Below, piece by piece: positions 47,846-58,532 of a DNA stretch of 64,000 nucleotides. The notes under the pieces are model-generated. The model was not told the origin of the DNA. It saw only the letters and a list, made by a program, of their open reading frames with translations, and did no database searches. Each line of letters begins with the position of its first letter. Position 1 is the first letter of the stretch. A program made the translations under genes and the position numbers. The DNA is from Phalacrocorax aristotelis. Its lineage: Eukaryota; Chordata; Aves; Suliformes; Phalacrocoracidae. The stretch covers positions 29,029,058 to 29,093,057 of the forward strand of contig NC_134277.1 of the NCBI RefSeq assembly GCF_949628215.1, in the 5' to 3' direction.

Positions 47846-49764
47846 TAATAATGTCAACCATGTATTTTTGACTAGTGTGCTCTGTCTTCAAGAATAAGAT
47901 AATCTCTTATCTGTTGGTTTTTGCATAACACTGTTCTAGAGAGGAAAAAAAATCTAAAAATATCTGAATGCTTAAATATGCTTTAAAAATAGCATATTTT
48001 ATTTCTGCATATGATGAGGTTTCTCTCTCTTCAGAGCATAGAAAAAAAAAAAGTTAAGTGTTATTGGAAACTGTGTATCCACTGCTGTGTTTGTGGTATG
48101 GCTAATTTCACGTTATCTGTTGAAAATTATGAAAGCCATTAGATGTTTCACTATGTGAAACTAAACTAAACCCCTAAAGGATGTGGTATAAATCTACTGA
48201 CAGTCTTGGTTTCATGTTGTTTTGTATGAGTCAAATGATTGTCATTTGACTTGCAGAATAATTCTTTCCAGATGGGGGGTGAGGGGGAGGGAGGAAGAAA
48301 GAAGAATAATATTTAAATACATGCAAATCCTCCAAAGTCAGTGTTTACTGAGGAGCACTATGGCAATGACCAACAAGAGTGGTTTAATGCTTATTATCAG
48401 TAAGTGGAAATTTAAGTTTTCAGCATCCCAAAGATTACAAGGTTTCGATGTGACTGTTAAAAACATGAACTGAAAGTTAACTGAAAGTGCTGAAAGTCTG
48501 GAGCCTCAAAGGATGTAGTATCCCACCCTGCTATGAAAATGCTTCATGTCCTTCAGTCAGAAACGGCTTGGTTTCAGGCATTTCATCATCAGCTCGTAGT
48601 GCTTGCTAGGAAAAGCTTTGTGGACTGCCTTGCCCTCTAAATGTATTTGGTTGCCCCAGTTTCAGGCTCTCCTTGCGTGGGAGAGCATTCTTTTCTCAAG
48701 AAGTACTTTGACAAAAGCATGTAGCTCACCCTGAGAAGGTGTGATGCAACTTGTACCACAGGCAACTTTTCGCCATCCCTGTTAACCTCGGCCTCGCCTG
48801 GTGAGTTACGGTTGTGGTAATGTGCCACTTCCACATAAGCCACGCTTCAAAGTTGTGTGCTTTGTGCAATTCACTGCCTACGTCTTCCTCAAAGCCAAGA
48901 CAAGCAGTCTGAAAAGGGCTGAGAGTAGAGAGCTAATGAAATAATTTTGCCTTGTGTCCCTGCTTTGTGACTAAAAGATCTTCCTCAACTTGAATGTTAT
49001 GTCTTCTAGCAATTCGTGGCTCTAGAAATGGACTCTTCAGAGACTGGAGGACTGTGCAAGGGGAGCCCTTGGCTATGTATGCTGAGGGTAGGGGGAATAG
49101 ATAGTGACCTGCTTGTTTTACGAAGCAGGGTGCTGTCAGGGAAATGATTTATGGCTTCCTGAAGAAATCAGCTCTTGGGAAGGGCCAGATATTGGCCCAG
49201 GAGTAGAGCCTTGGTATCTTCACAGTATTTAAAAATAAGCCTGGAGTAATACAAAATAAACACAAGAAACTGAATGGATTAGAGATGTTGGCTGACACCG
49301 CAGTTGCAAATGAAGACCACTGAGGCTTAGCAAGCTAGCTCCTGGCCTTACTCCGTGGTAATGGGTTGATACCTTCATCTGTTACTTGAGGTAAAATCCA
49401 GGCAGCTTTAAGATGATAGATGACTAGTAGAAGTATAAATCAATTCCTGTTGTAGAACAGCCTGGCTTGCTTTGCAAAATATAGCCATGCAAACAGAAAT
49501 TTGAGGCTACACAACTGGGAAGAAATAACCATAGTTCCTGCAGTGTGTTTCCAGAACTGAAATGCAAGGAAAAAGTGAGTGAAAGCTGGGAAAGAACATC
49601 CATTACTGGGATGTACACGTACAGCCATTTGTGGTTGGTGCTTGGCTAAAGGAGGTTGTTTGATCAAAGGTTGTCATGCAATTAAAATATGTGTATCTTG
49701 TCTCTGTTTGCATTAGTGTAACCAGTCCTGGAAAACTGTAGAGTTCAGGAGAGACTGTAAAAGG
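47846..49764. other. Intergenic, no gene seen
   Basis: This is AT-rich DNA between GLCCI1 and the next repeat. Only short unsupported open frames are present (83 codons or fewer). No repeat family was recognised with confidence. Confidence 0.6.
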
Positions 49765-50085
49765 CTGGCGAAGGCTCAGGGAAGAGCTATAGGAATGAGT
49801 GAGGTACTGGAAAAAACACACAGCAAGGTTCTGAAGGAGCTCACCATGTTTAACTTAACAGTTGAGGAGTGACTTAATTTGCGTTAGTAAATACATAGGA
49901 AATACTTAGTAATGAGCTACTTAACACACATGGACTACTAAACTAGAGCAATAAGAAAATGAAGCTGATGAATATACACTAGAAACGTGGGTTTATTTGA
50001 GCACTAAGGATAGTTAGGTACTGAACCTTCTTGCAAAGGTGGATTTTTTCAGGTACTGGGGATGTCCTTAGAGAAGATATTTTTA
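49765..50085 (+). mobile_element. Ancient CR1-type LINE remnant (3' region)
   Basis: The order of blocks follows the 3' part of old amniote CR1 elements on the plus strand: AAGAGCTATAGGAATGA, GAAGGAGCTCACCATGTTTA, GAGGAGTGACTTAATTTGCG, TAGTAATGAGCTAC, and finally AAAGGTGGATT and GGTACTGGGGATGTCCTTAG. It is heavily diverged with many indels and has no open frame. Limits are approximate. Confidence 0.6.
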
Positions 50086-52465
50086 TATGCCTTACTAACT
50101 CATGATTATTTGAGGCTTTTTACATATCAGTTGACTTTAAAGAGGTAGGGTTTTTTTAACTACCGTAAGCATTCTTGCCTCACTGAAAAAGTAGCATCCT
50201 GCAATATTTTTAACTAGGGAATTAACACTTTTTTAAAAACTCTGGAATAGCTCTTTGAAGATAATTTCTGGCTGCTGAACATTTTTGGTTTGTGTCACAC
50301 ATGAATGAAGTCTCCAGTAAAGCAGAAGTGGTCGAGTAGCTTTACAGTTGTTTTGATTTCTGTCACCTCAATAACACCATAATTTTGTAGAGATGACAAG
50401 AAACTGGAGAGTAGGTGGTGTCTTTTTGGTGTGCAACAGGTCACAGAAACAGTGTGTCACTCCAGTGGGGCTGATAGGAAAACGCGGATCGAGAAGGTAG
50501 TGTTTCCTTAGTAAAGACCGCAATTGGAAGTGAGTGAATGTGCAAGTTCAACTGCCAATTCAATTGACAACAAGAAAGAATAGCAATCAAGTGAAGCTAG
50601 ATCGAGAGATGACCCCTTTTTACAGAAGAACTTGAAATTTTATCTCAGGTTGTAACAAGTTCTGGTGTTAAATTGGCTGCCTTGAGCTGTGGCCTGGAAG
50701 CTCAGCTGCAGAGGAGCTGGAAGCCTGGGAGAAAAGGAAGTTGTGTAATCTTTTTTTTACCTCTTGAATTGGAGACTGAGCTTGTTAACAGAGCACAATT
50801 AGGCTAATAACTGTGCCTGTAGAAAAATAAGTTCTGGGGTTTTTAATTTTTTTTTTTCCTGTGCGTGCGACTATGTGTGTAGTGAAGTGTGTGGTTAAAC
50901 TTTGCAGAGATTTGTTGAGCTGTTGGTTGAGAAACAGGGTTTGCTCAGGGCAATGTACGTTTAGTAATACTCATGGTAATCTGTTTATTGTAGCCTTGTT
51001 TTTACTTTTACTTCTCGAAATAAACTGTAAGTAAATAGCGTTACCTAAATCCAGACCGCTAGGCATAGCAGTCCTGTGGACTAATGCTGGGTGTCCAACT
51101 GGTTACTGCAGGAGGAGAGGAGATCTGAGAGCTCTTGAGATTTTTGTGGAAGGAGGTTCTTCCTCCAAGGAGGAGAAAGCTAAAAGAAACTAGACTCCCT
51201 GTTACGGTGTGGTGCCAAAAGGCTGGGTGTTGCAATTACTCCTTTCTGATTTCTTTTCAGATAAGAATTTCTAGTCCTGCCCTGTGTGGTACAGAGGCTT
51301 CTCAAGGAGTAACAGCCTCCCTTTCCATAAGATTGGTGGTATCTTTGGGCTTGTTACGTAGGGAAGGAAGAACTCATTCTTGTGACAAATTTAAAAAAGT
51401 GAGGGAAACTTTGGAAGCCTTTGGAAACTGAACATGATTTTTAGGAAATAGGAAGAAAATATGCTTGAGTCTGCTTTTGTGATTCCTTTGGATTCCAGTT
51501 CATTGTACCTCCATTCTCAGTGAGGAAAGACATTCAGCATTTTGGTGTCAGTTGCTGCAAAAATGTTTCATCTCTATGATAACCAAGCTCCATGACAGTA
51601 CGGAGATGGTACCATACTACAGGCGTTCACTGCATGGTTTTATTTTGGATGGGGGACGTGCGTGTATTTTAGGGATTGCCATCTCACTCGGGCTCTTGTT
51701 CATGAAACGAAGTTGGGTACAATGGTGGTCGTGTTTTCTGATCTAGTGAAGAATGCCAAGGAGACAGTTCAGACGCTTTTCTGAATTCAGTACCTAAGAA
51801 ACCTGCTTCCCTCTAGGGAGGACTTTCAGTCCTGACCCTATTCTGGAGGGGAATACTAAACCCTTGGGGGCAGGGGGAAGATGAAGATGGTGGTAGTAGG
51901 TCTTTCACTTTCTAAGTAATAGGAAAGCAAAGGCAGTCTAGGCCCTACCTGTACCTGATTTGGAGAGTAACCTTGTATGTGCATATTTGTATGTACAGGA
52001 TGTTCTTTGGGTTAGGAAGACAGTGGATACCTTAACACTCCAGAGGAGCATTAGCCTGGATAAGTGTCATTCATTCTCCAAATCAGGCCATCTATAGATT
52101 GCAGTCTGTCTCTTCGGTGGCATACTAACGGAAAGGCTGTTGAATGCAGCACTGTAGCATGATTTGGTTTCGTATCCAGTAAGTGAGAAAGTGTACCTAC
52201 TAGACTGGACAACAAACTAGACACTCGGTGAAAAAAACTGGTTTGGGAATCCTGTGAGTACTTCAGTGTGGGGCATCCCAGCAGCCTGGGGTCTTTTGTA
52301 CTTGTGTAGGTGCCTTGTGGTGCCTGTGGAAATGTGCTGAGGGAAGCTAAATGTCTAAAGATATTTGTGCCTTCAGGATTAGGGACTGTTGAATGGAATT
52401 TTAAGAGTATTCTGGATGTGGGAAGTCAATTTGTGGATATAACCCTTTTGATCAAATATTTCATA
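50086..52465. other. Intergenic, no gene seen
   Basis: This is mixed-composition intergenic DNA. A 98-codon plus-strand frame at 51135-51431 shows no recognisable domain, splice context or conservation I can identify. Confidence 0.55.
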
Positions 52466-54190
52466 ATTGTCAGCTGGAGCAGGTTGCGCAGGCAGTTTCC
52501 AGTTAGGTTTGGCGTATCTCCAGGGACAGAGACTCCATGACCTCCTTGGACAACCCATTGCAGTGCTTGGCCACACTTACAGTAAAAAAAGTAATTCGGT
52601 ACATTTAAATGGAATTTCCTGTGTTTCAGTTTGTGCCTATTGTCTCCGGGCACCACTGAGAAAGTCTGGCTCCATCTTTTTTGACACCAGTCCTCCTCCT
52701 CCCATTTCAGATACTGATCCACACAGATAAGATTTCCCCCTGACCCTTCTACAGTGCTGAGTAGAGAGGAAGGATTGAGCTTGGAGCAGTTGATCCTTGA
52801 AAATCAACCAGGTCTCTTGGGCTCCTTTCCAGGGCTGTATCCAATGGGATTTTTCTAAGCAGGTCCTTTAAGGGGCCCAAGTCTGCTCCCCTGAAGTCCA
52901 TGGTTGTGATCCTGCTTTTTGCTTTTCCCCCTTCCTCTCCAGATCCTAAACATCACCATCTTGTGGTAACTTCGGCCAAGGCTTCCTGACCAGTTGTTCC
53001 CTGTAGGTATGAGATCTAGCTCAGCATCTCCCCATACCAGCTCCTTGACTGACTGTGTCAGGAAGTTACCAGGGTACTGCAGAAGCCTCCTGGATTGCTT
53101 GTCTTCTGCTGTGTTGTCCCTCCAACAGGTCTCAGGGTGGTTCAGCCCCCAGGGAAACAGGGCCTGTGAATGTGAGGCGTCTTCCAGTTGTCTGAAGAAG
53201 GCCTCATCTACTCCCCTGTGATCAGGCATCTGTAGCAGACACTCACCACAGTGTTTCCCATGTTGGTCTGCTCTCTGATCTTGACCCATGAGCTCTTGGC
53301 TGGGTCACCACAGATCCCAGGGTCATCCCAAGGCATCCATGCCTTCCCAGTGCTCTCCCACATAAAGCTACCCCTTCTCACTATTGTGGCCAGTCCTACC
53401 TAAAGATCCCGTATCCAGCCATGGCAGTGCCCCAGTTGCGTCAGCTGTCCCACCACAGTTCTGTGATCCCAGTGAGCTCATAGCCCTGCAACTGCATGCA
53501 GGTCTCCAATGCCTCCCGTTTGCTCCCCAGGCTGTGTGCATTAGCTTACAGTCCCTTCAGGGAGCCACCCTTGTCTCCCAGAAGCTCTAGGAGAGCTCCC
53601 CACAGTGCTGTTGTCTTGGAACTTTGCTTATTTGGGCTTGTCTGGGGTGAGCCCCTATCTTGTTGATCTCCGAGGTCTCCCTTGATCACATCACATCACT
53701 TTGCACCCTTTGTTTGCCAAACCTTTGTCACTTGCTGATGGGTCTGTGGGCTGGAGGGGCCTTGGCAGGCACTCCATACCATCCCAGATCCAAGTCCCAA
53801 GCGAGCTGCAAAACCTCCCTAGATGACAGGTTGGCAGCAGGGAGTTGCCCACTGCTGTCGGTTGCTGCTGCCTCCTAGTACAGCTGCATGGCTCAGGCTT
53901 GGCAGGACACGGCTCCCAGCCCCCTGCCTGCTACCAGGGTGCTGGCCCTGTTCTGTAGATGCAGAGGTGCAGGTGGAGCAGGAGCCATCCTCATGGTGCC
54001 AGAAGTCACCAGCTCCCAGCCTTTGTCCTCGTGGGAGTCTCTGTTTCCCACCCCAATAAGCACAGGCTCTGCCTGCCCCTCCTGCGCGGCAGTCGCCTTT
54101 CCGCTGTCTCTGATGGCCTGGAGAGACTTCCTCCCTCTCACTGCAAACCACGAGGATGTGACCTGGTCTCCTGCAGCCTTCGGGACTTAA
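52466..54190 (-). mobile_element. Rearranged CR1 LINE: ORF1-like, endonuclease and 3'-end pieces, no reverse transcriptase
   Basis: Read on the minus strand from high to low coordinates, the element holds: an ORF1-like stretch (about 54190-53700, with WELVTSGT and PLHLQNR); the CR1 endonuclease domain (about 53560-52775, with LQGYELTGIT, NHPETCWRDNTAEDKQSRR and DLI); then an abrupt change to CR1 3'-end sequence (52775-52466). The reverse transcriptase, normally between endonuclease and 3' end, is absent. The endonuclease frame has frameshifts and lost positions, so it is dead. The break points lie near 52750 and 52775. It could be one internally deleted copy or nested insertions; the left end stops at CAGCTGAC without the usual terminal octamer repeats. 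Confidence 0.8.
52855..53289 (-). pseudogene. CR1 endonuclease domain remnant
   Basis: This is a 144-codon open stretch on the minus strand. It carries motifs of the CR1 apurinic-type endonuclease: a VDEAFFRQLEDASHSQAL block, a degenerate GDFNHP-type site reading WGLNHPETCWRDN, and a degraded SDHEMV-type site reading SYHKMVMFRI. Replacement of the aspartates and histidine in these sites implies loss of activity. It is part of the CR1 element and not a host gene. Confidence 0.8.
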
Positions 54191-56638
54191 GGCAGGCAGC
54201 ATCACAGTGTTGTTTCAGGATCCAGCAGCAATCTGGGGACAGGAACCGTCATGAGCCTGTGTGTCACGGTAAGACTGGCCCCAAGATACTTGATGCTGTC
54301 ATGGGTCAGGCATGGGTTTGTTTTTTTTTCATATGCCCTGCTGGAGAAACTTAAGCATCTTGATAGAGATTTTGTCAATGCTGATGGTGTGTACATTTGA
54401 TTAAGTCTTCCCTGTGGAGACGCACTTGCTTCATTTTGGCAGTCCTCCCTGCGGAAAGGAACTTGTTCTGTTTTGGCGATGCCACACAACAGGAGGACTT
54501 ATTCTGGGGCCATAAAAGCATTTTCCTGTATCTTAAAACACTTTCCTTTTTTCACTTGTATAACAACCATCAAAGAAAACAACATTATGTACCTCAACCT
54601 CAATTAAGCCTCACCATCAGATACTTCATGTGTTTTTGGGGAACAGAGAGGGAACCCAAACCACTTAAAGGCAAGCTGTACTGTTCATTAAAAACCATCC
54701 CAGGACAGACAGTTCAATCTGCCCCTGCAAATCTCAAGTAGGAAAATGACCCATTATGGATTTTTAGTGTTTTCTAATCGTACTTAATGTTTGCTGACAG
54801 GATGGGCTATGAAAATGGGTGGGGGCAAGAGGAGGGGCTTAAAGCAGTGCCAGTGCAGGCTCTCTTCCTGAATGCCTCTGTTGGCTTTTCAATCTTGTTT
54901 CCCTTTATATGTTGTTTTGGCAACGTTCCCATGGCTTAAACTGCAAGCTGTGAGATGGACCTGCGCTCTCTGAGACCCATCCAGCCTTTGAAGCACAGCA
55001 ATAATAACTAATGTATGTGGCACAGGCTGGTGAAGCCAAGAGCTCTCATACCTCCAAGGAGACCCAGATCACTTCCCTTAAAAATGAAAGCAAAATCTGC
55101 AAAGTGTGGGAGGGGAAGGAATGGTTAAGGGTAGACAAAAGGAAGATTTTGTTTGTTTAAGGCTTTTTGTAATTATTATTTCCCTGCATGAAGAGAAGTA
55201 ACAGCTGTGTATATCTTGCAGGTAGGCTTGGTTGTGGTTTGGTGACAAGTGGAGGTGACCACGGGCCCTGCCCGAGGGCTCGGGTAGTGCTGCTGCTGCC
55301 AGTATCTCCCTGCTGCAGAGGCTCGTGTGCCTGTGTGACCTCTGCTGCCTCAAACATTTTTTTTCTTTCCTTTTTTTTTTTGGCCAAGTTTTCAGCCAGG
55401 GCAGTGCCATTACAGGCTCTTCTTTTGGCCAGAAAAGCACCTGTCCTGTTCTGGTGTAGGACACCATGGGGTGGTGGCCCACATTTAGATGGGTTTGGGG
55501 TGCTCGTGGACTCGAGGCCTGAGCGGGCTTCTGTGGCTTAACAGCATAGGCTGGCATTTTGGGGGAAAAGCCTTGAATTGCTCGTGTGCCTCTGGCTGCG
55601 TTGCAGCCCTGGCTGTTGTCATCAAATCTGAGGACAACCTTGCGGAACAGTTAGATCTGAACCATAGATCTGAAAAATCCCTCGAGGGCTTGTCTCATTC
55701 TTCAGAATCTCTGTTGTCTTCTAAAAGTCAAATCAAACTATCACTCTGCCACAATGAGGGTCACTCTCTGTTGTCCAGCTTTGGTGTTCTGAAGGTCTGG
55801 TACTCAAGCTAAGGCAGAGATGATTATGGAAGACCACACAGACTGCCTAACCAGTCCGGGAGAACATGCAGCTGTAACAGCAAAGCAGTTACGTCAGTGG
55901 CCCAGTTTTAATTTCTGTATTTTGTGTGTCGAGGGTTTATTCTGAGGCTTGCACTTGGAATAATAGTAGGGGGTTTGGGTTTTTTCCTCGTTAGATCCTG
56001 CTCCTGTTACATTCAGCATGCTTGTTTCCTGCAGCCAGCTGTTACCCACCCAGCTAGGTGGAGACAGGGTAGATAATTTCATTGTGTAGCAGTTTTAATT
56101 TCTTTTTTCTCTTCTCTCCAGCCTGCTGATGAAGCATATGGCTCCCAGCACCTGTCCCGGGGCCTCTTCTACTGCCATAATAGCTATGGAAGTCCAAAAT
56201 AAAAGAAACACCCTGCAGAGTAGGTTTCTGGGCCAGACGAAAGACTTTTTTGTTTAAAGAGAAGGCTGGCTGTAACGTCTTTGACAGCTTAGGTAGGTCT
56301 GCAGTCACTTCTAAAATCCCTTATCTACTTTTTCTTCCCTTTTTTTTTTTTTTTTTTTTGTATTCATTACTCCAGAAAGATTCCAACAGCAACCAGTGTA
56401 AGTAGCTGGCAGGTAGAGTGAGCCAGAGCTTTATCTCCAAGCTGCAGCACGCCTCTCTCATCTTGATTTAAATTTTTGTAATTTTTTTGAAAGCAGACAA
56501 AACGTCACATCCTTCCACTATGGAATAATTACAAGGTTGGACACATCAAGCTTTTGCTATGGTGGAACACAGTTGAAAGCTGATGCAGTTGATGGGTGTT
56601 GTACACTGCTCCCTGGCAAATGGCAGCCTCCTCACTCC
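54191..56638. other. Intergenic GC-rich DNA, no gene identified
   Basis: Long overlapping frames occur on both strands (up to 159 codons minus at 55078-55557), as expected in GC-richer DNA. None resembles a known protein. A T20 tract lies at 56340-56359, and two similar 37-bp units lie in tandem at 54405-54478. Confidence 0.5.
54405..54478. repeat. Two 37-bp imperfect tandem units
   Basis: Unit 1 (54405-54441) and unit 2 (54442-54478) both read GTCYTCCCTGYGGA..., continue with ACTTG and end in TTTTGGC. I count 27 of 37 identical positions. Confidence 0.6.
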
Positions 56639-57099
56639 ATAGACTTACAGACTGGTTTGGGTTGGAAGGGACCTTTAAAGAACATCTAGTTCAATCCCCT
56701 GCCGTGGACATCTTTCACTAGATCAGGTTGCTCAAAGACCCATCCAACCTGGCCGTGACCATTTCCAGGGTTGGGGCATCCACAGCTTCCCTGGGCAACC
56801 AGTTGCAGTGTCTCCTCACCACCCTCACTGTACCAACCTTTTTCCTCATAGCCAAGCTAAACCCTACCCGCTTTCAGTTCAAAACTGTTGCCCCTTGCCC
56901 TCAGGCCCTGGGGAAAAGTCTCTCTCAGTCTTTCTTATATGCCCCCTTTGCATATTGAAAGGCTGCAATAGGGTCTCGCCGGAGCCGTCACTTCTCCGGG
57001 CTGAACAACCGCAACGCGCTCAGCCTGCCTTCATAGCAGAGGTGTTCCAGCGCTCTGACCATTTTTGTGGCTCTCCTCTGGACCCACTCCAGCAGGTCT
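56639..57099 (-). mobile_element. CR1 LINE 3' fragment
   Basis: The plus strand reads the reverse complement of the canonical avian CR1 3' end: AGACTGGTTTGGGTTGGAAG, then GACCTTTAAAGAACATCTAG, GGGCATCCACAGCTTCCCTG, and finally TTTTTGTGGCTCTCCTCTGG and CCCACTCCAGCAGG. It is about 460 bp, truncated at its 5' side (right end), as most CR1 copies are. It is better preserved than the other CR1 pieces in this window. Confidence 0.92.
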
Positions 57100-58479
57100 A
57101 ACACGGTGGGCTCCTGTGCAGGCAAATACCTTGTGTAACTTAAAGGGAAGAGTACCCTGGTTTCTAATTAGTCAATGAGGGGAAAAGTCAATTTTATGCT
57201 TAGGGGAGCACTGTTAATGACCACCTGGTCTGATTGGCTGCAAAGCCAGTCTGCCTTGGAGCTGGAGGCCGGACACTTACCTAAGGCAAAACTTGCTGAA
57301 CCTGCAGGGCCTGTTTGGCCATGGTACCCTTGTTTACTGTCACCTGAGCGTCCCCCTGTGTGTGCTTGGGCGGCATGGGGCTCACTAGCTCTGCGGCATG
57401 GCAGCCCAGCTGTGTGTACGAAGAACATGCCGAGTGAGGGCGGCAGCCCCCACAGTGGGAAGAGGCTCGTTTGTACCTCCTTTGGCAACATGGTGCGAGA
57501 CTGTCGCCACGTTTCTGATTCTCAGCTGAGGCAAACCCTCTGCTGCTTGGCTGTTGGCAAGTCTAGTTGTTGCTCTGCTTCCTGCCTTCCCATATGGTGG
57601 CTTGTTTAAAAATAAGACATTTACAAGGAGCAGAAATTGTGAAAGTGGGTTACCCAGAGGGGGATTTACAGTAAACGCTAGATGAGGCAGGGTGCTTACG
57701 TTGCAGTGAGGGGTCAACTTCGGGTTCCTTACACACCCATAGTGATAAAAACCTAGAAATACACTGGGTCCCTGGCTGGCCATAGCTTACTGTGGCAGAA
57801 GTCCAACTCCTGCAACTATTCCTCACTGATGAAGTGAGCAAGAGTGGCCGCAGGCTGCCCAGCTCGCAGCACAGCAGGGCCTCCCTGTGCTGCCCAGCTC
57901 GTCCTTGCCAGCCTGCCCCAGTGCCTCCCTACAAGGCAGGGAGAAAGCAGATGGGTACTGGCCTGAGTGGGAGGAAGCAGCAACTGCATGCTGGGCAGAA
58001 GAGGAGGGGAGCTTGAAAAAGTGAGGAGGGACCCAACACTGGCAGCTGCACCTTCACCATGTCAATGTCTTGCTGCTACTCTGTGTAATTGTCTTTGAGA
58101 ATCGCGCTGAGAAGACAGGACATTTCAGCTCTTCTTCCTCTACCCTGGGGCTATTTCGCCCCACATGCTCTCAACAACAAGCATGGACAGTACAACCATC
58201 ATTCGTTCCAGTATCCCCTGGCACCTGCGGTGGGACACGATGGTAGATGGCAAATGGTAGTGGCAGAGACCCTGGGAAAACAGCATAATGCACAGCACCT
58301 GTGTGCTGTGTCCTCCTGTCAACCTCCAGCTCTCCTGAGCCTGGAGCAGTCAGGGCTTGTGGGCCTGCTGCTATTCCCACTTGGAGCAAAGCTGCTGCTG
58401 GTGCTGCTTCTTCCTGCACAGTCACCTTGCTGCTTAGGTGGTCCCATTTTTTTCTAGCATGTGCAGCCCCTAACTTTTG
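57100..58479. other. Intergenic GC-rich DNA, no gene identified
   Basis: Overlapping 120-150 codon frames are present on both strands without recognisable domains. Their random mutual overlap argues against coding. It could be a degraded repeat. Confidence 0.5.
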
Positions 58480-58532
58480 AAGGGTTTTAAACACCCCAAG
58501 GGTTTTAAACACCCCATTTAAAATGGGGTGTT
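58480..58532. repeat. 18-bp perfect tandem duplication leading into a 12-bp palindrome
   Basis: AAGGGTTTTAAACACCCC occurs twice without gap (58480-58497 and 58498-58515). The second copy runs into the inverted repeat AACACCCCATTT (58508-58519), A, AAATGGGGTGTT (58521-58532). Confidence 0.9.

Noticed and set aside
52855..53289. Possible host gene of 144 codons
   Set aside because: The residues match the CR1 endonuclease domain with lost catalytic positions, so it is a dead retrotransposon piece.
53819..54354. Several overlapping frames of 78-131 codons
   Set aside because: They overlap in all frames in GC-rich DNA. The minus-strand one carries CR1 ORF1-like residues; the others show nothing recognisable.
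55078..55557. 159-codon minus-strand frame
   Set aside because: It has low-complexity Lys/Pro/Ser content, no domain and no splice context. It lies opposite a 117-codon plus-strand frame of equal quality.
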